NCBI GenBank assembly: GCA_025267735.1
Contig: CM046299.1
Location: 11,678,232 to 11,742,231, forward strand
Source: Mactra quadrangularis
Taxonomy: Eukaryota > Mollusca > Bivalvia > Venerida > Mactridae
Length of the DNA: 64,000 nt
Direction: 5' to 3'
A program made the position numbers and the translations under genes. The notes below the pieces were generated by a model, which was not told where the DNA came from, ran no database searches, and was given only the letters and a program-made list of their open reading frames with translations. Positions 1-12,159 of the stretch are shown piece after piece. The first letter of the stretch is position 1, and every line of letters starts with the position of its first letter.

Positions 1-516
1 ATTTAGTCAAAATCATATTAGCAATTATAGTAACATAATAATTGATTTCATGAATGTGACTTGAAACGGTTGTTTAAAAGCATACAGTAAGTTTAATACG
101 AGTTAATTAGAGAATGTTTTTTCTATAATCATTTTTAAGTTAAGCGCTTGTTGAACATGAAATCATTTAAAACAAACTGTTCCAAACTTTTCGTTTTATA
201 CTGGGCACGTTTCACAAGGCGAGTGCTAATATGCTACTCAAAATTGGCTGGCTAGCTAGCCTTCAAAAAAGCGCTAGCTAGCGACAGACATGAAGTTGTT
301 AAACATGCCCCTTGATATGAATACCCGCAAGGATATCGAACTATTTTTCTATGACGTCACTCAATCCACGGAGATGAACGAAGTAACCGGAAAGAGTCAA
401 ACTTTATTAAGATTGAAATTATCGGAGGTAATTAGACGAGATGACCGCCATGCATTCGATCGCGATTGATTTGAATATCATCATAAAAGTATTACACTGA
501 TTTTAAAGCGTATGAT
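1..516. other. Non-coding sequence, no gene seen
   Basis: No convincing reading frame is present. The only structure I see is a perfect inverted repeat, GCTAGCTAGC at 251-260 and again at 273-282 with a 12-bp loop, which could form a short hairpin. It has no obvious partner elsewhere in the window. Confidence 0.5.
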
Positions 517-706
517 CCCATGAAAATTTGACAATAATGTCGATTTTCCCCATTGATTAGATAATATGGAAAAGTTTCCGGCCTAGTGGAAGGATGGGTG
601 AGTAATAGTTATAGACAATGGTCCATGAAAGCTAGGTTAGGAGCGCTGGATGCCGTGAAATGACCTAAATTGTGTTGATACGGCGTTAACTCCAATAAAT
701 AAATTA
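517..706 (+). mobile_element. tRNA-derived SINE, family A, 5'-truncated copy
   Basis: This is the body and tail of the SINE whose full copies lie at 14318-14612 and 21318-21612. It starts in the conserved CATGAAAATTTGACAATAATG block, runs through the AAAGCTAGGTTAGG block and ends in the A/T tail after CGGCGTTAA. The tRNA-like head with A and B boxes is missing, as expected for incomplete reverse transcription or later loss. Confidence 0.85.
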
Positions 707-2117
707 AAGCGTTTGATCATGTATGCATGGCTTATTAGAGATGTATACGCGGACAGCTTAGACGGAGAGCGGATGACTGAATACGTACAAATCGAAGGGA
801 TTTTCTCAAAGCAATTTTCAATCAAATTGTTAGGCCAAGCAAAATAAATGAACTTGATTTTCTAAGTGTTTTTGCATTTCCATATGACTTACCACTGAAA
901 TGATCATGATACGTGTATAGTAAAGTTTAGATACAGTATAAAACAATAAGATAGTTATAGACAATGCAGGCCTGATGAGATATGTGGAATCAGGATTTTT
1001 TTGGCCATCAAAATGACGCGCACCTATATATGCTTATGAATCAAATCGGTTCAGCAGCACTGCCATTTCCTGAAAACTGCGTTCTTTTAAAGCCGACAAA
1101 ATATACCCAAATGGTCATCCACTCGCAACACCTAACAATACGCGTCAGCTTCGTACTAAACAAGGTCACGAGCGACGAAAACGTTTAAAAATTTTCAATC
1201 GTTATCATTCATGGTACAGAATTTTCGTTCAGCACACAGCTAATAGTAAAATCTACAAATGCATAAGTTCCGTATGACGACATCCCAGAGAATTGTTATC
1301 TGTAGTTGTTTGGATATGTGCTGCCAAGGAAGTGCGAAGAAAACATTTAGGAATAATTTATAAAGGGAGATGAAGAGGTAAGCGAGTACTGGTAAAGTTA
1401 AACATGTCCAGGAAAGTTGGTTAGGTGAGCTGGCCTCAGTAAATAATCAAATAAAACGTGTTGATAAAATTCAAATAAAAAAATTAAAAACAAACGTTTT
1501 AAAAAATAACTGGGTTTGGGTTGGGTCGGATGAAAGCTGTATGACCTTTGAAGTAAAAAGAGTAGACATCGCAGACGCTTGACAATTTAGGATGATCCTT
1601 AAAATACTATCCTTTTTAAAGAACGTATCAAATCAAACGTGCTACTTCATTTTACTGACTTATGACTGAAATATTGTGCTAGTATTCATGTTACAGTTCA
1701 AAAACGTACCAATAAAAGACGGCAAAAAATCTTACACAGAATATTGTTTATTTTCTTATCATGAAAATTATTATTTTGAGATCGACACCATATTTTATCG
1801 ATACTCTGCTTTACGTTCTAGTAACAATTGAAGAATATCTAATTATAACAATTGTAAAGAAACGTGTGGACCCAATTGTACATTGATAGTAATAATCCAG
1901 AGTTATAAATATTAAGCACAGACATGTAAATATATCCCACCCTCATACTGATACTTCAATTTAATTGCTATATTTTATGATTTAAGAATCAGAAGTTATT
2001 TTATAGTCAAATAGATATGATAATAGGACTTTGCAGATGTGTACAGACTCATGCATGGTTACAAAGGCTGTAGAGCTTAATAAAAAATGCAATGGCATTT
2101 TATAGTCGGAGTTTTTA
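707..2117. other. Non-coding AT-rich sequence
   Basis: Only short chance reading frames (for example 982-1188) are present. They lack recognisable motifs or splice context. I see no repeat shared with the rest of the window and nothing I can name. Confidence 0.5.
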
Positions 2118-2390
2118 TGTTACGCATTTACCGACTTTACAGCTATTATTCCTGCTCGTCGGGCTACTGGTATATTTCTATCAGTCTCCCTATTACGCCG
2201 CTTATTAGTGCAGCTGACAAATTGGTGCAAATTATACCCAGGTACCCATTTACACGTGGGTGGAAACAATCGCTGGTTAATTTCTTGCTCATGGAAACTA
2301 GCAATGCCCATTGTGGGATTCGAAACAAGGGCCGATCGATCCTTAAGCAATAGATTACTGCTCCCACTGTGACAATCTCGTAGCATTATA
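2118..2390 (-). mobile_element. SINE-like element with a tRNA-like head (family C)
   Basis: On the minus strand there is a B-box-like GTTTCGAATCCC (about 2312-2323). It is followed by a conserved-looking body with a CCACCCACGTGTAAATGGG stretch and a GGTACC site. This layout of polymerase III head plus body resembles SINEs known from bivalves. The A box is weak and no second copy occurs in the window, so the class is inferred from layout alone. The overlapping 88-aa frames on both strands are shadows of this repeat. Confidence 0.45.
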
Positions 2391-3236
2391 TGTATTGAAA
2401 CCGCACAAATCTTCCAGCTACGGCTTACTACGGCTTAAATTAACTGTAGTTCATTTGCCAGTTCAAACGAACTTTAACCACAGCATGAATTAAGAAATGA
2501 GTGTTGGGCTCTGAAAATCTTTATCCAGATTAAAAAACAATAACCATTATCATAAAAGACCTTATTAAGTTATTCCAAGAAAAAAAACTGTTTAAGAATT
2601 AATTAAAATACTTATCTATGTTTAAGAGTTTCAGACTCCTAAGATTTACATCGAAATCTGTTGATTATGGTCTATGGTGAAATTAGAATAATATATTTAT
2701 AATATGGCAGTCTTCGCTGCCTACCATACCCGACTAGATCTATGTATTCCCAACTTGTCAATTGTTTCATTATCATTACCTCTAAAAGGGGACAAATTTG
2801 ATAATTTCACCACAATTGCTTTTTGCAGTAATTTAAACAAAAACAGCTTAAATGCAGTTACTTGATTTTTTAGCCGCCGCATCGAATTAACCAGGGTCAA
2901 AATTAAAATTCAAGATTTTGTTTGCATTTCAAGTGCATTTTTGTAGTTTAAAATGTTTTTGATTGCTATATTTAAAGTATCAACGGCAAGTATTGCATTT
3001 TGGTTTTTCATTGAAATTGGTTTTCAAAATATTGACACAAATACACAAAAGCACCTGTCAGAAGCGAATTTAGCGGTTTGCCGAGCTAAAAAAAATGCAA
3101 ATTAAAAGCCATAAAGCCATTATGACAACAATCTGTGTAATGTTTTGTAATGGTGAATTATCGACGGAGTTCATACTACTTGGTTACGCCAATTTTCTCT
3201 TGAAACTAAGTCTTACTTAAAGGAATATTAAAAAAA
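2391..3236. other. Non-coding left flank of the 190-bp satellite
   Basis: AT-rich sequence with no gene. The inverted terminal sequence that borders the related array at 48.9-49.9 kb could not be found here, so this side of the large satellite appears to lack that end. Confidence 0.5.
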
Positions 3237-6200
3237 CCCGATAGAACGAGGGTCAAGTGGAATTTTATCAGGATAGCCAATTCTCCCAGGTGACAGGCCT
3301 AGGTCTGATCTCTGGCGTGGAATACGCCATAACAAGGCCAAATCACTTTACAGCAACGTTCGAGCCATGAAACTTATCTGAGTGCTGATTATATACACAA
3401 AACGTAAAGTACCGACAATCAGTGGTCTCTGGCTCATGCCCACGGAATTTTCCCAGGGTAGCTACTGTGCCCACGTGATAGCCCTAGGTCGAACCTCTCG
3501 CCTAGTATACGCCAGTACCGGGCGAAATCGCTTTAACTCGACGTTCGAGCCCTGATCATGGCCCGTCTGAGTGCTGATTTTATACACAAAACGTAAAGTA
3601 CCGACACTTAGTGGTCTCTGGCCCGAGCCCAAGGAATTTTCTCAGGGTGGCCACTGTGCCCAAGTGATAGCCCTAGGTCGGACCTCTCACCTGGTGTACG
3701 CCAGTACCCAGCGAAATCGATTTAACTCCACGTTAGAGCCCTGCAATACAGCCCATCTGGGTGCTTATTTTATTCACAAAACGTAAAGTACCGACACTAA
3801 GTGGCCTCTTTCCTAAGTCTACGGAATTTTCTCCGGGAGGCCACTGTGACCACGTGATAGCCCTTAATCGAACCTCTCGCCTTGTGTACACCAGTACCTG
3901 GTGGAATCGCTTGAACTCGACGTTCGAGCCCTGAAACATGGCCTATCTGAGTGCTGATTTTTTACACAAAACGTAAAGTACCGACACTACGTTGTCTCTG
4001 GCCCAAGCCCACGGAATTTTCCCAAGGTGGCCACTGTGCCCACGTGATAGCCCTAGGTCGAACCGCTCGCCTGGAATACACCAGTACCGGTCGAAATCGC
4101 TTTAGCTCGACGTCCGAGTCCTGAAACAAGGCCCATCTGAGTGCTGATTTTATACACAAAACGTAAAGTACCGACATTTAGTGGTCTCTGGCCCGAGCCC
4201 ACGGAATTTTTCCAGGGTGGCCACTGTGCACCGTGATAGCCCTAGGTCGGACCTCTCGCCTGGTATACGCCAGTACCCTGCGAAATCGCTTTAACTCGAC
4301 GATCGAGCCCTGAAACATGGCCCATCTGAGTGCTGATTTTATACACAAAAAGTAACGTACCGACATTAAGTGGTCTGTGGCCCGAGCCCACGGAATTTTG
4401 CCCAGGGTGGCCACTGTGCCCACGTGATAGCCCTAGCTTGGACCTCTCGCCTGGTATACACCAGTACCGGGCGAAATCGCTTTAACTCGACGTTCGAGCC
4501 CTGAAACATGGGCCATCTGAGTTTTGATTTTATACACAAAATGTAAAGTACCGACACTTAGTGGTCTCTTGCCCGAGCCCACGGAATTTTCCCAAGGTGG
4601 CCACTGTGCCCACGTGATAGCCCTAGGTCGAACCCCACGCCTGGTATACCCCAGTACCGGGCGAAATCGCTTTAGCTCGACGTTCGAGTCCTGAAACATG
4701 GCCCTTCTGAGTCTAATTTTATACACAAAAAGAAAAGTACCGACATTTAGTGGTCTCTGGCCCGAGCCCACAGAATTTTCCCAGGGTGGCCTCTGTGCCC
4801 ACGTGATAGCCCTAGGACGGACCTGTCGCCTGGTATACGCCAGTAAAGAGCGAAATTGCTTTAACTCGACGTTCGAGCCCTGAAACATGGCCCATCTAAG
4901 TGCTGATTTTAAACACAAAACGTAAAGTACCGACACTTAGTGGTCTCTAGCCCGAGCCTACGAAATTTTCCCAGGCTGGCCATTGTGCCAACGTGATAGC
5001 CCTAGCATGGACCTCTCGCCTGGTATACGCCAGTACTTGGCGAAATCGCTGAAACTCGAGGTTCGAGCCCCGAAACATGGCCCATCTGAGTGCTTATTTT
5101 ATACACAAAACGTTAAGTACCGACAATTAGTGGTCTCTGGCCCGAGCCCACGGAATTTTCCCAGGGTGGCTACTGTGCCCACGTGATAGCCCAAGGTCGG
5201 ACCTCTCGCCTGGTATACGCCAGTACCGGGCGAAATCGCTTAAACTCGACGCATGAGCCCTGAAACATGGCCCATCCGAGTGCTGATTTTAATACACCAA
5301 ACGTAAAGTACTGACACTTAGTGGTATCTGGCCCGAGCCCACGGAATATTCCCAGGGTGGCCAATGTGCCCATGTGATAGCCCTAGGTCGGACCTCTCGC
5401 CTGGTATACGCCAGTACCGGGCGAAATCGCGAGCCCTGAAACATGGCCCCTCTGAGTGTTAATTTTATACACAATTCGTAAAGTACCGACAATTAGTGGT
5501 CGCTGGCCCGAACCCACGGAATTTGCCCAGGGTGGCTACTGTGCCCACGTGATAGCCCAAGGACGGACCTCTCGCCTGGTATACTTCAGTACCGGTCGAA
5601 ATCGCTTAAACTCGACGTTCGAGCCCTGAAACATGGCCCTTCTGAGTGCTTATTTTATACACTAAACGTAAAGTACCGACATTAAGTGGTCTCTGGCCCG
5701 AGCCCACGGAATTTTCCCAGGCTGGCCACTGTGCCCACGTGATAGCCCTAGCTTGGTCCTATCGCCTGGTATACGCCAGTACCGGGGGAAATCTCTTTAA
5801 CTCGACGTTCCAGCCCTGAAACATGGCCCGTCTGAGTGCTGATTTTATACACAAAACGTAAAGTACCGACAATTAGTGGTCTCTGGCCCGAGCCCACGGA
5901 ATTTTCCCAGGGTGGCCACAGTGCCCACGTGATAGCCCTAGGTCGGATCTATCGCCTGGTATACGCCAGTACCGGGCGAAATTGCTTTAACTCGACGTTC
6001 GAGCCCTGAAACATGGCCAATCTGAGTGCTGATTTTTTACACAAAACGTAAAGTACCGACAGTTAGTGGTCTCTGCCCCGAGCCCACAGAAATTTCCCAG
6101 GCTGGCCACTAGGCCAACAGGATAGCCCTACGTCAGACCTCTCGCCTGGTATGCGCCAGTATCGGGCTAAATCTCTTTAACACGACGTTCGAGCCCTGAA

Positions 6201-7310
6201 ACATGGCCCATCTGAGTGCTTATTTTATACACTAAACGTAAAGTACCGACATTTAGTGGTCTTTGGCCCGAGCCAACGGAATTTTCCGAGGGTGGCCACT
6301 GTGCCCACGTGATAGCCCTAGGTCGGACCTCTCGCCTGGTATACGCCAGTACCGGGCGAAATCGCTTTAACTCGACGTTCGAGCCCTGAAACAGCCCATC
6401 TGAGTTCTGATTTTATACACAAAATGTAAAGTACTGACACTTAGTGGTCTCTTGCCCGAGCCCACGGAATTTTTCCAGGGTGGCCATTGTGCCCACGTGA
6501 TAGCCCTAAGTCGGACCTATCGCCTGGTATACGCCAGTACCGGGCAAAATTGCTTTAACTCGACGTTCGAGCCCTGAAACATGGCCAATCTGAGTGCTGA
6601 TTTTTTACACAAAACGTAAAGTACCGACATTTAGTGGTCTCTGGCCCGAGCCCACAGAATTTTCCCAGGCTGGCCACTAGGCCAACAGGATAGCCCTAGG
6701 TCAGACCTCTCGCCTGGTATGCGCCAGTATCGGACGAAATCGCTTTAAACCGACGTTCGAGCCCTGAAACATGGCCCATCTGAGTGCTGATTTTATACAC
6801 AAAACGAAAAGTACCGACACTTAGTGGTCTCTAGCCCGAGCCCACGTAATTTTCCCAGGGTGGCCACTGTGCCCACATGATAGCCCTAGATCGGACCTCT
6901 CGCCTGGTTGAGCCATTACCGGGCCAAATTGCTTTAACTCGACGTTCGAGTCCTGAAACATGGCCCATCTGAGTGCTGATTTTATACACAAAACGTAAAG
7001 TACCGACACTAAGTGGTCTCTGGCCCGAGCCCACGGAATTTTCCCAGGGTGGCCACTGTGCCCACGTGAACGCACTTGGTCGGACCTCTTGCCTGGTATA
7101 CGCCAGTACCGGGCGAAATCGCTTTAACTCGACGTTCGAGCCCTGAAATATGGCCCATCTGAGTGCTGATTTTATACACAAAACGTTAAGTACCGACACT
7201 TAGTGGTCTTTGGCCCGAGCCCACGGAATTTTCCCAGGCTGGCCACTGTGCCCACGTGATAGCCCAAGGTCGGACCTCATGCCTTGTATACGCAAGTACC
7301 CGGCGAAATC
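3237..7310 (+). repeat. ~190-bp tandem satellite array, about 21 units
   Basis: Head-to-tail copies of a roughly 189-191-bp unit. Landmarks recur at that spacing: ACACAAAACGTAAAGTACCG, GTGGTCTCTGGCCCGAGCCC, CCACGTGATAGCCCTAGGTC, and CGAAATCGCTTTAACTCGAC followed by GTTCGAGCCCTGAAACATGG. Some units are shortened (for example near 5430, where the CTTTAACTCGACGTT part is missing). The array is much richer in GC and CpG than its surroundings. The long minus-strand frames inside it, such as 4433-4936, are repeat periodicity rather than genes. A smaller, inverted and more diverged array of the same unit lies at 48945-49850. The array begins at a degenerate unit and ends abruptly at CGGCGAAATCA. Confidence 0.95.
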
Positions 7311-7545
7311 AGTGGGTAGCACTACCCATGTCTATAAAAATGGTAACATAACCCATAGGAATTGTTTAGTAACTAGTTAGAGGCATCAGGCCCGACAAAC
7401 GGACTTGCCATGTTTTATAACTGGTTATGGTACCTGGTTTTAGCACTAAATTAATATTTCACTATTCACATAAAAAAAATTTTGCTAGCAAAAATAGCAA
7501 CTTGTGGCCACTTTTGCTAGCAAAAAAAATTTGCTAACTTCAGCG
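7311..7545 (+). mobile_element. Conserved right flank of the satellite element, with hairpin
   Basis: This segment is shared with 49825-49994, 42 kb away. Both contain GGACTT(G/A)CCATGTT, a hairpin made from two copies of TTTTGCTAGCAAAA around a GTGGCCA-containing loop, and then TTGCTAACTTCAGCG, after which similarity stops. Sharing both flank and satellite suggests one mobile unit with a satellite core. The hairpin plus a sharp 3' boundary would fit a Helitron-like end, but no 5'-TC end or CTRR terminus was demonstrated. A TIR element is an equally good reading, because the 49-kb copy has inverted ends. Confidence 0.6.
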
Positions 7546-7581
7546 ACGTCTTTATGCGTGGTGATTTAGGAATCGAGTGTC

Positions 7582-7830
7582 ATTGTCCGTTTTTTTCTCA
7601 ACTGTCAAAGCTTGAATTATTTCACTGTGACTGAATGAATTGTTTTTGTACTGGCGGCCTAATTGTTATTAAAAATATACTGACTAAAACATTTCATACG
7701 GAATAAGAAGCTTTACTCAATAATAATACACACTTTCGGAAACTCACGGGTGTATTACAACAATAATTTTTACAAACGCATTCACCGTGAAATTATTCAT
7801 GTTTTGACAGTTGAAAAAAAACGAACAATA
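7582..7830. mobile_element. MITE family M1, copy 1
   Basis: Terminal inverted repeats of about 45 bp. The left end reads ATTGTCCGTTTTTTTCTCAA then CTGTCAAAGCTTGAATTATTTCAC. The right end is its reverse complement, ending GAAAAAAAACGAACAAT. The interior has no coding capacity. Related copies are at 10091-10216, 14225-14770, 53067-53212 and 60026-60273. TA-like flanks in several copies suggest a Tc1/mariner-type mobiliser, but this is inference. Confidence 0.8.
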
Positions 7831-8299
7831 ATGAAGAAGCAATAAAAAGAAGTAATAAAAAAGTGAAAAATTACTGAATAATCATTGTGCGACAATATTA
7901 AACTGAGCTTAAACTACCTAATTATGATAATTACATACATATACAGTTATGCACGCCTTCATAACTTATACGACTATGAATCAATTTGTAAAAGTGGCAC
8001 GCTGCTGTACTTAAATCTTGGACACATTAGTCTTTTTTTGGGGGGGGGGGGGGGTTATATTGTGACACTGTTCCAAAGCATTTGTTTATTTATGAAATCA
8101 AAATTAATCGTAAAACACCTGTATTTTGCCGAACGCTTCCGATTTACTAATGAAGACAAAAATAGACCCAGTACAGAGTTTAATAAATTCTTGCATTAAG
8201 GTCAAGCTCAGGTTAGTATTGTCGGTCTACACCATATGGAATGCCATGTACTTCAAACATTTCTATTACCAGACGTTTAATAGGCATTTTGTTGTTTGC
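7831..8299. other. Non-coding sequence with a 15-G run
   Basis: AT-rich sequence interrupted by a homopolymer of about 15 G at 8040-8054. Reading frames crossing it (7885-8199) look accidental. No gene is recognised. Confidence 0.5.
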
Positions 8300-9790
8300 T
8301 GTTCGTAACCATAAAAAGTTCGGGATGAAAGTTCTTGGAACGAATCTTTGAATACATAACGATTCGTCCTTTTCGTAACCAGGAAGTTGAAGACGAAATT
8401 TCTGGGGACGAATCTTGCATACTATTGATTCGTGCTCAACTTTTTGTTACCAGTACATGTTGGGTACGAAATGTCTGGAGATGAATTGATTTATAAATCG
8501 GTTCATCCCCAAATTTTTCATAACAAGAAAAGTTGGTTACGAAATTTCTAGAAACTAATCCGATTTTAATTCGACTCGTCCCTTAACTTATCCTAACCAG
8601 AAATAAGATAGGTACGAAATTTCTAAGGACGAATTTCGACGTTTCCAAACTTTTTGAAAGATGAAGAGTTAGAGGACAAATTTTAACATTTTGTTTCGTC
8701 CCAATACTTTTCATAACAAAAAGTTGAGAAAGTCAATTTCGGGACAAATCTGTTTACATTTCGATTCGTCCCCATTTTTTCGAAACTTTGAAAAGGTAAA
8801 GTACGAAAGTCCATGGGACAAATCTTATATTTCGATTCATCCCCAATTTTTCGAAACAATTAAAAGTTGGGAATGAAAGTTCTGGGTACGAACCTTGCAT
8901 ACATTTCAATTCGCCCCCAAACTTTGAAACAAAAAGTTGAATACGAAATTTCTGGAAACGAATAAATTGTGTTTTACGGCGTATTAACCCTAAGGTTATA
9001 TCACGCCAAAAACAGTAGACAATTTCTTGGGCACTTAATTCTAACCATTTTAATTTGTCCCTTAACTTTTCGTAACCAGAAAAGTTCTGGTACGAAAGTT
9101 CTGAGGACGAACCTTAAAATTTTAATTTCGATTTGTCCCCCAACTTTTCGTAAAATGAAAAGCTTGGAGACTTGTTCGCCAAAAACTTCGTAACAATATA
9201 TACGACCTATTTACATTCCGGTCCACAGACTTCAAAACCAGAGAATAGGTAAATAAAGTTCTGGGGACTTTTTTGTAACCATTTCGATTCGTCAGTCAAT
9301 TTATCGTACCAGAAAGTCATGTACGAAAGTTCCGAGGGCGAATCTTAAGTTTACATTATCAAGATTCGCCCCCTTTTAACTGACGAACATAAGTTAACAT
9401 TCCATTCGGAACTACCTCGGCGATTTTTCACGCCAATAAACCTCGGATATCACGAGGAGCGAAAGTTTCATCATAGAATCTAGCCTCGTTCCCGACGTTT
9501 GGAACGCTGGCACACACCAAAAGTGACGGACGATTATGGGCAGTTACAGCTCTTCAATGCCTGTAACTGATATTCACTCAAATCAAAGTTGATCCTCGAA
9601 CATTTTGTGTACTCGATACTTTCTGCAAAATGATCTGCCATGTCGATTGTTTACATCGGCACTTAATCGCCTGACCTCACAACTTAGTTGTATTTCTACT
9701 ACGATTAATATCCGAGGTGCATCTTTGTAGTTGATCGCCGAGCTAGTTCCGAATGTTAACATTCGTATTCGTTCCCTGAGAAATTTTAGT
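8300..9790. repeat. Foldback-like block: degenerate ~70-bp repeats plus long inverted repeat
   Basis: From 8300 to about 9380 the sequence repeats loosely every 65-75 bp. The words are TACGAAATTTCTGGGGACGAATC and, complementary to its end, GATTCGTCCCCAACTTTTCG, so each unit can fold on itself. A longer inverted repeat follows: TTAACATTC...TTCGGAACTA...CTCGGCGAT...ACCTCGGATAT near 9385-9455, and its reverse complement near 9705-9785. Together this looks like a foldback transposon with a long repetitive left arm and a short right arm. No transposase frame is present. Confidence 0.7.
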
Positions 9791-10090
9791 AAACTATTTT
9801 AGGGACGAAAACCTCATTAGACGAATAATCAACATTTTGTCGCCTCACTCTAACAATGCTCGAACTACCATATTTTTACTTCCAGGAAATCGAGTTCAAA
9901 AGTTCATATCTTAATTGTTTCATTATGTATAGACATTAGACTTGGCAGGCACATTAACAATGCATAGAGGCAAGAAAATCTTTTTAGAACAATGTCATAC
10001 TAGTAGCTTTGGATGTATCTCATTTGTTTTTCATGAATGGAGATAGAACATTGTTAGAGAGCCGACGATTTGGATTCGTCTACAATTTTG
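9791..10090. other. Non-coding sequence
   Basis: A weak continuation of the GGGACGAA-type words of the preceding foldback block is visible to about 9870. Nothing identifiable follows. Confidence 0.4.
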
Positions 10091-10216
10091 TATTGTTCGT
10101 TTTTTCTAATCTGTCAAAGTTTGAATAATTTCACGGAGAATGATTACACACTATCAAAAAGCACGAACTCCGTAAAATTATTCATGTTTTGACAGTTCAG
10201 AAAAAACGAACAATAC
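10091..10216. mobile_element. MITE family M1, copy 2 (short)
   Basis: A near-perfect palindromic MITE of about 125 bp. ATTGTTCGTTTTTTCTAATC on the left matches the reverse complement of CAGAAAAAACGAACAAT on the right, and the two arms cover most of the element. It is the most compact copy of family M1 in the window. Confidence 0.85.
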
Positions 10217-10316
10217 TTACTATTAGGTATGAAGGTATCAAGGGACCATCCATCCCGAATAGTGTAACCAACTATTAAACCATTATAAATGATAAAACAA
10301 CACAAGTTAATCAATT

Positions 10317-10462
10317 TACTTGGACAACAAGGATCTCAAAGACAAAGAGTCCGAGTTCACTTGTTAAATATCAGCAGGCCAAATTAAATCAAGTACAGGA
10401 CATTGGGCAACAAACATCTCAAGGACAAAACGTCCGAGATGACTTGTTGGAAAAGAAGGACC
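10317..10462. repeat. Two-copy ~97-bp repeat with internal hairpins
   Basis: Two units are present. The first has CAAGGATCTCAAAGACAAAGAGTCCGAGTTCACTTGTT and the second has CATCTCAAGGACAAAACG then TCCGAGATGACTTGTT. The second unit holds nested palindromes: CATCTC/GAGATG around GGACAAAACGTCC. That core is one step from the GGACAAAAAGTCC word that builds the ends of the element at 42838-43640, so a common origin is possible but unproven. Confidence 0.55.
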
Positions 10463-11129
10463 AATTGTACATGAAATTCATTGGGTTGATTCTTCTACAG
10501 CAGCGGTTACTTGTTTCACATTCACCAGTTAGATGTGCTACATCAGTACTTCTGCTCATTACGATCTGAAATAAAACAAACAAGTTACTTTATTTTAAAT
10601 AAAGTGCAATATTTGACCGACTAAAGTAGACCTACAGTGTCTAACAAAACATTAAACACATTTACTGCTCAATCATCATTGATTTGTTCAGTCCAATTAA
10701 AAACTCGTAATTATGAAAATTTACAAAGTAGACAGCTCAGGGCTAGTTCCAAAATTTCAAATAAATAAGGGACTTAAGTCATTATTTCCCCACATGTGTA
10801 TACACTTAAAATAAGTAGGTCCTATTAGTTGGAATACTTGAATTTTACCCTTACTCTTTAATGTCAATTTGCCAAAATTATTATAACTTTTTTGTAAACT
10901 GTTTATTTTGTTTGATATTTAAGCTAAGTATTTGTTGGGTAAAGAACTATCTAAAGTTCATCACTTCTGATAATATCTCAATTAACAAGAAATATATTAG
11001 ATGAAATATTTTGTTATCCTTACATAAAACTTCAATGATAAAATCCGAGGATTCCAACTGTAAGGACCTACTTACCAATTGGATAGCTTCAGATTTTATC
11101 AAGATAACTGACTAAAGTCCCTAATTAAG
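10463..11129. other. Non-coding AT-rich sequence
   Basis: No reading frame of note and no repeat partner recognised within the window. Confidence 0.45.
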
Positions 11130-11390
11130 TAGCCGCCTGTCTAGCACAGTTGGTAGCATGCAAGTTTACTGATTGAGGGGTTGTGGACTTTATTCCTGGA
11201 AAGCGCATACTTTCGTGGAGCTTAGTCATGAAACTTTCCTACTGCCATTCTCCCTCCTACCAATGATTCTTAATGATGTAGGGAAGTTATCAGTCACTAA
11301 CAAAAGTGTTCGACTAGTGGTTGGTTTAGCCTTTCCAGGAACAGCGAGTCTAGGAGGACTGACCACCTAAATATGACCTATACTATATGT
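11130..11390 (+). mobile_element. tRNA-derived SINE, family B, plus-strand copy
   Basis: The head contains an A-box-like TAGCACAGTTGG, typical of tRNA-derived polymerase III promoters. The B box is degenerate. The body includes CATTCTCCCTCCTACCAATG, and the same body in reverse complement is seen at 12160-12380 and 52525-52812. A 65-aa frame at 11173-11370 lies inside it and is not a gene. Confidence 0.75.
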
Positions 11391-11630
11391 TACTATGGTG
11401 TTAAACTTAACATAAAAATAAAATAAATTGAGAATACAATAAAAGCACTCATATTCAATAAATTAACCAAAGAATTGTTTCAACTAACTACCCCTTGTAA
11501 ATTAATTATAGCAAGTTTATTCAAAGCGCAATGTAAAACCATCCTTCAAACACTGTTGAGTATGGTAACAAGCAACAACATTTTACTTTAGATTATCATG
11601 TTTTGATTTATTGTTTTCATTTGTAATATT

Positions 11631-11872
11631 ACACCGCCCTCCAAAAGTTTTGGACAAATAAAATTTTGAGAAAAAATGATCATGCATAACACAAATTAAC
11701 TATCATTAGGCTTTATTGATGTAATATTGTTTTAATCATATGTTCATAAAGTAATCAATGCTGACTTAAGAATTTGCTCAGATGACTCTTTCTTCCTTAT
11801 ATTCATGAATAAAGATTAATCAGTTTATCTTAAATCCAAGATTTTGTTCAAGAATTTTTGGAGGGCGCTGTA
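11631..11872. mobile_element. Tc1/mariner-like MITE, family M2, copy 1
   Basis: Ends are inverted: ACACCGCCCTCCAAAAGTTT on the left and TTTTTGGAGGGCGCTGTA on the right. The CAGYGCCCTCCAAAA terminus with flanking TA is the usual layout of Tc1-like elements. The interior is non-coding. Further copies lie at 38898-39265 and 57202-57449. Confidence 0.8.
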
Positions 11873-12159
11873 TTTTAAATCGGCATCACAAATCCTCAGT
11901 GAACATTCAACTACAAATGTACTTTTCTAAGGAATAATAAATTCAGCATGGATAGTGGAATTCAAACTAGGACAATGACTTTATTCACCAATTTAGACAA
12001 CTTTTGCAAATTCAAATGACAAAGTCATAATCTTTATGCCCCTATGCTTGAGTAACTAGGTTTAATCTTTAAAATTTGAATAATTTCATGTTATATAAAT
12101 ACTATTAGAAATGCTAACTTATCTTGATAAAATTCTCAGCCATAGCAACATATTGTAAT

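Noticed and set aside
4433..4936. 167-codon minus-strand frame and about fifteen similar frames across 3.5-7.2 kb
   Set aside because: They follow the 190-bp satellite period, recur in every unit with shifts, and the unit length is not a multiple of three throughout. They are repeat artefacts.
7440..7545. TTTTGCTAGCAAAA hairpin considered as a bacterial-type terminator
   Set aside because: The genome is eukaryotic, and the same hairpin recurs as part of a mobile flank at 49.9 kb.
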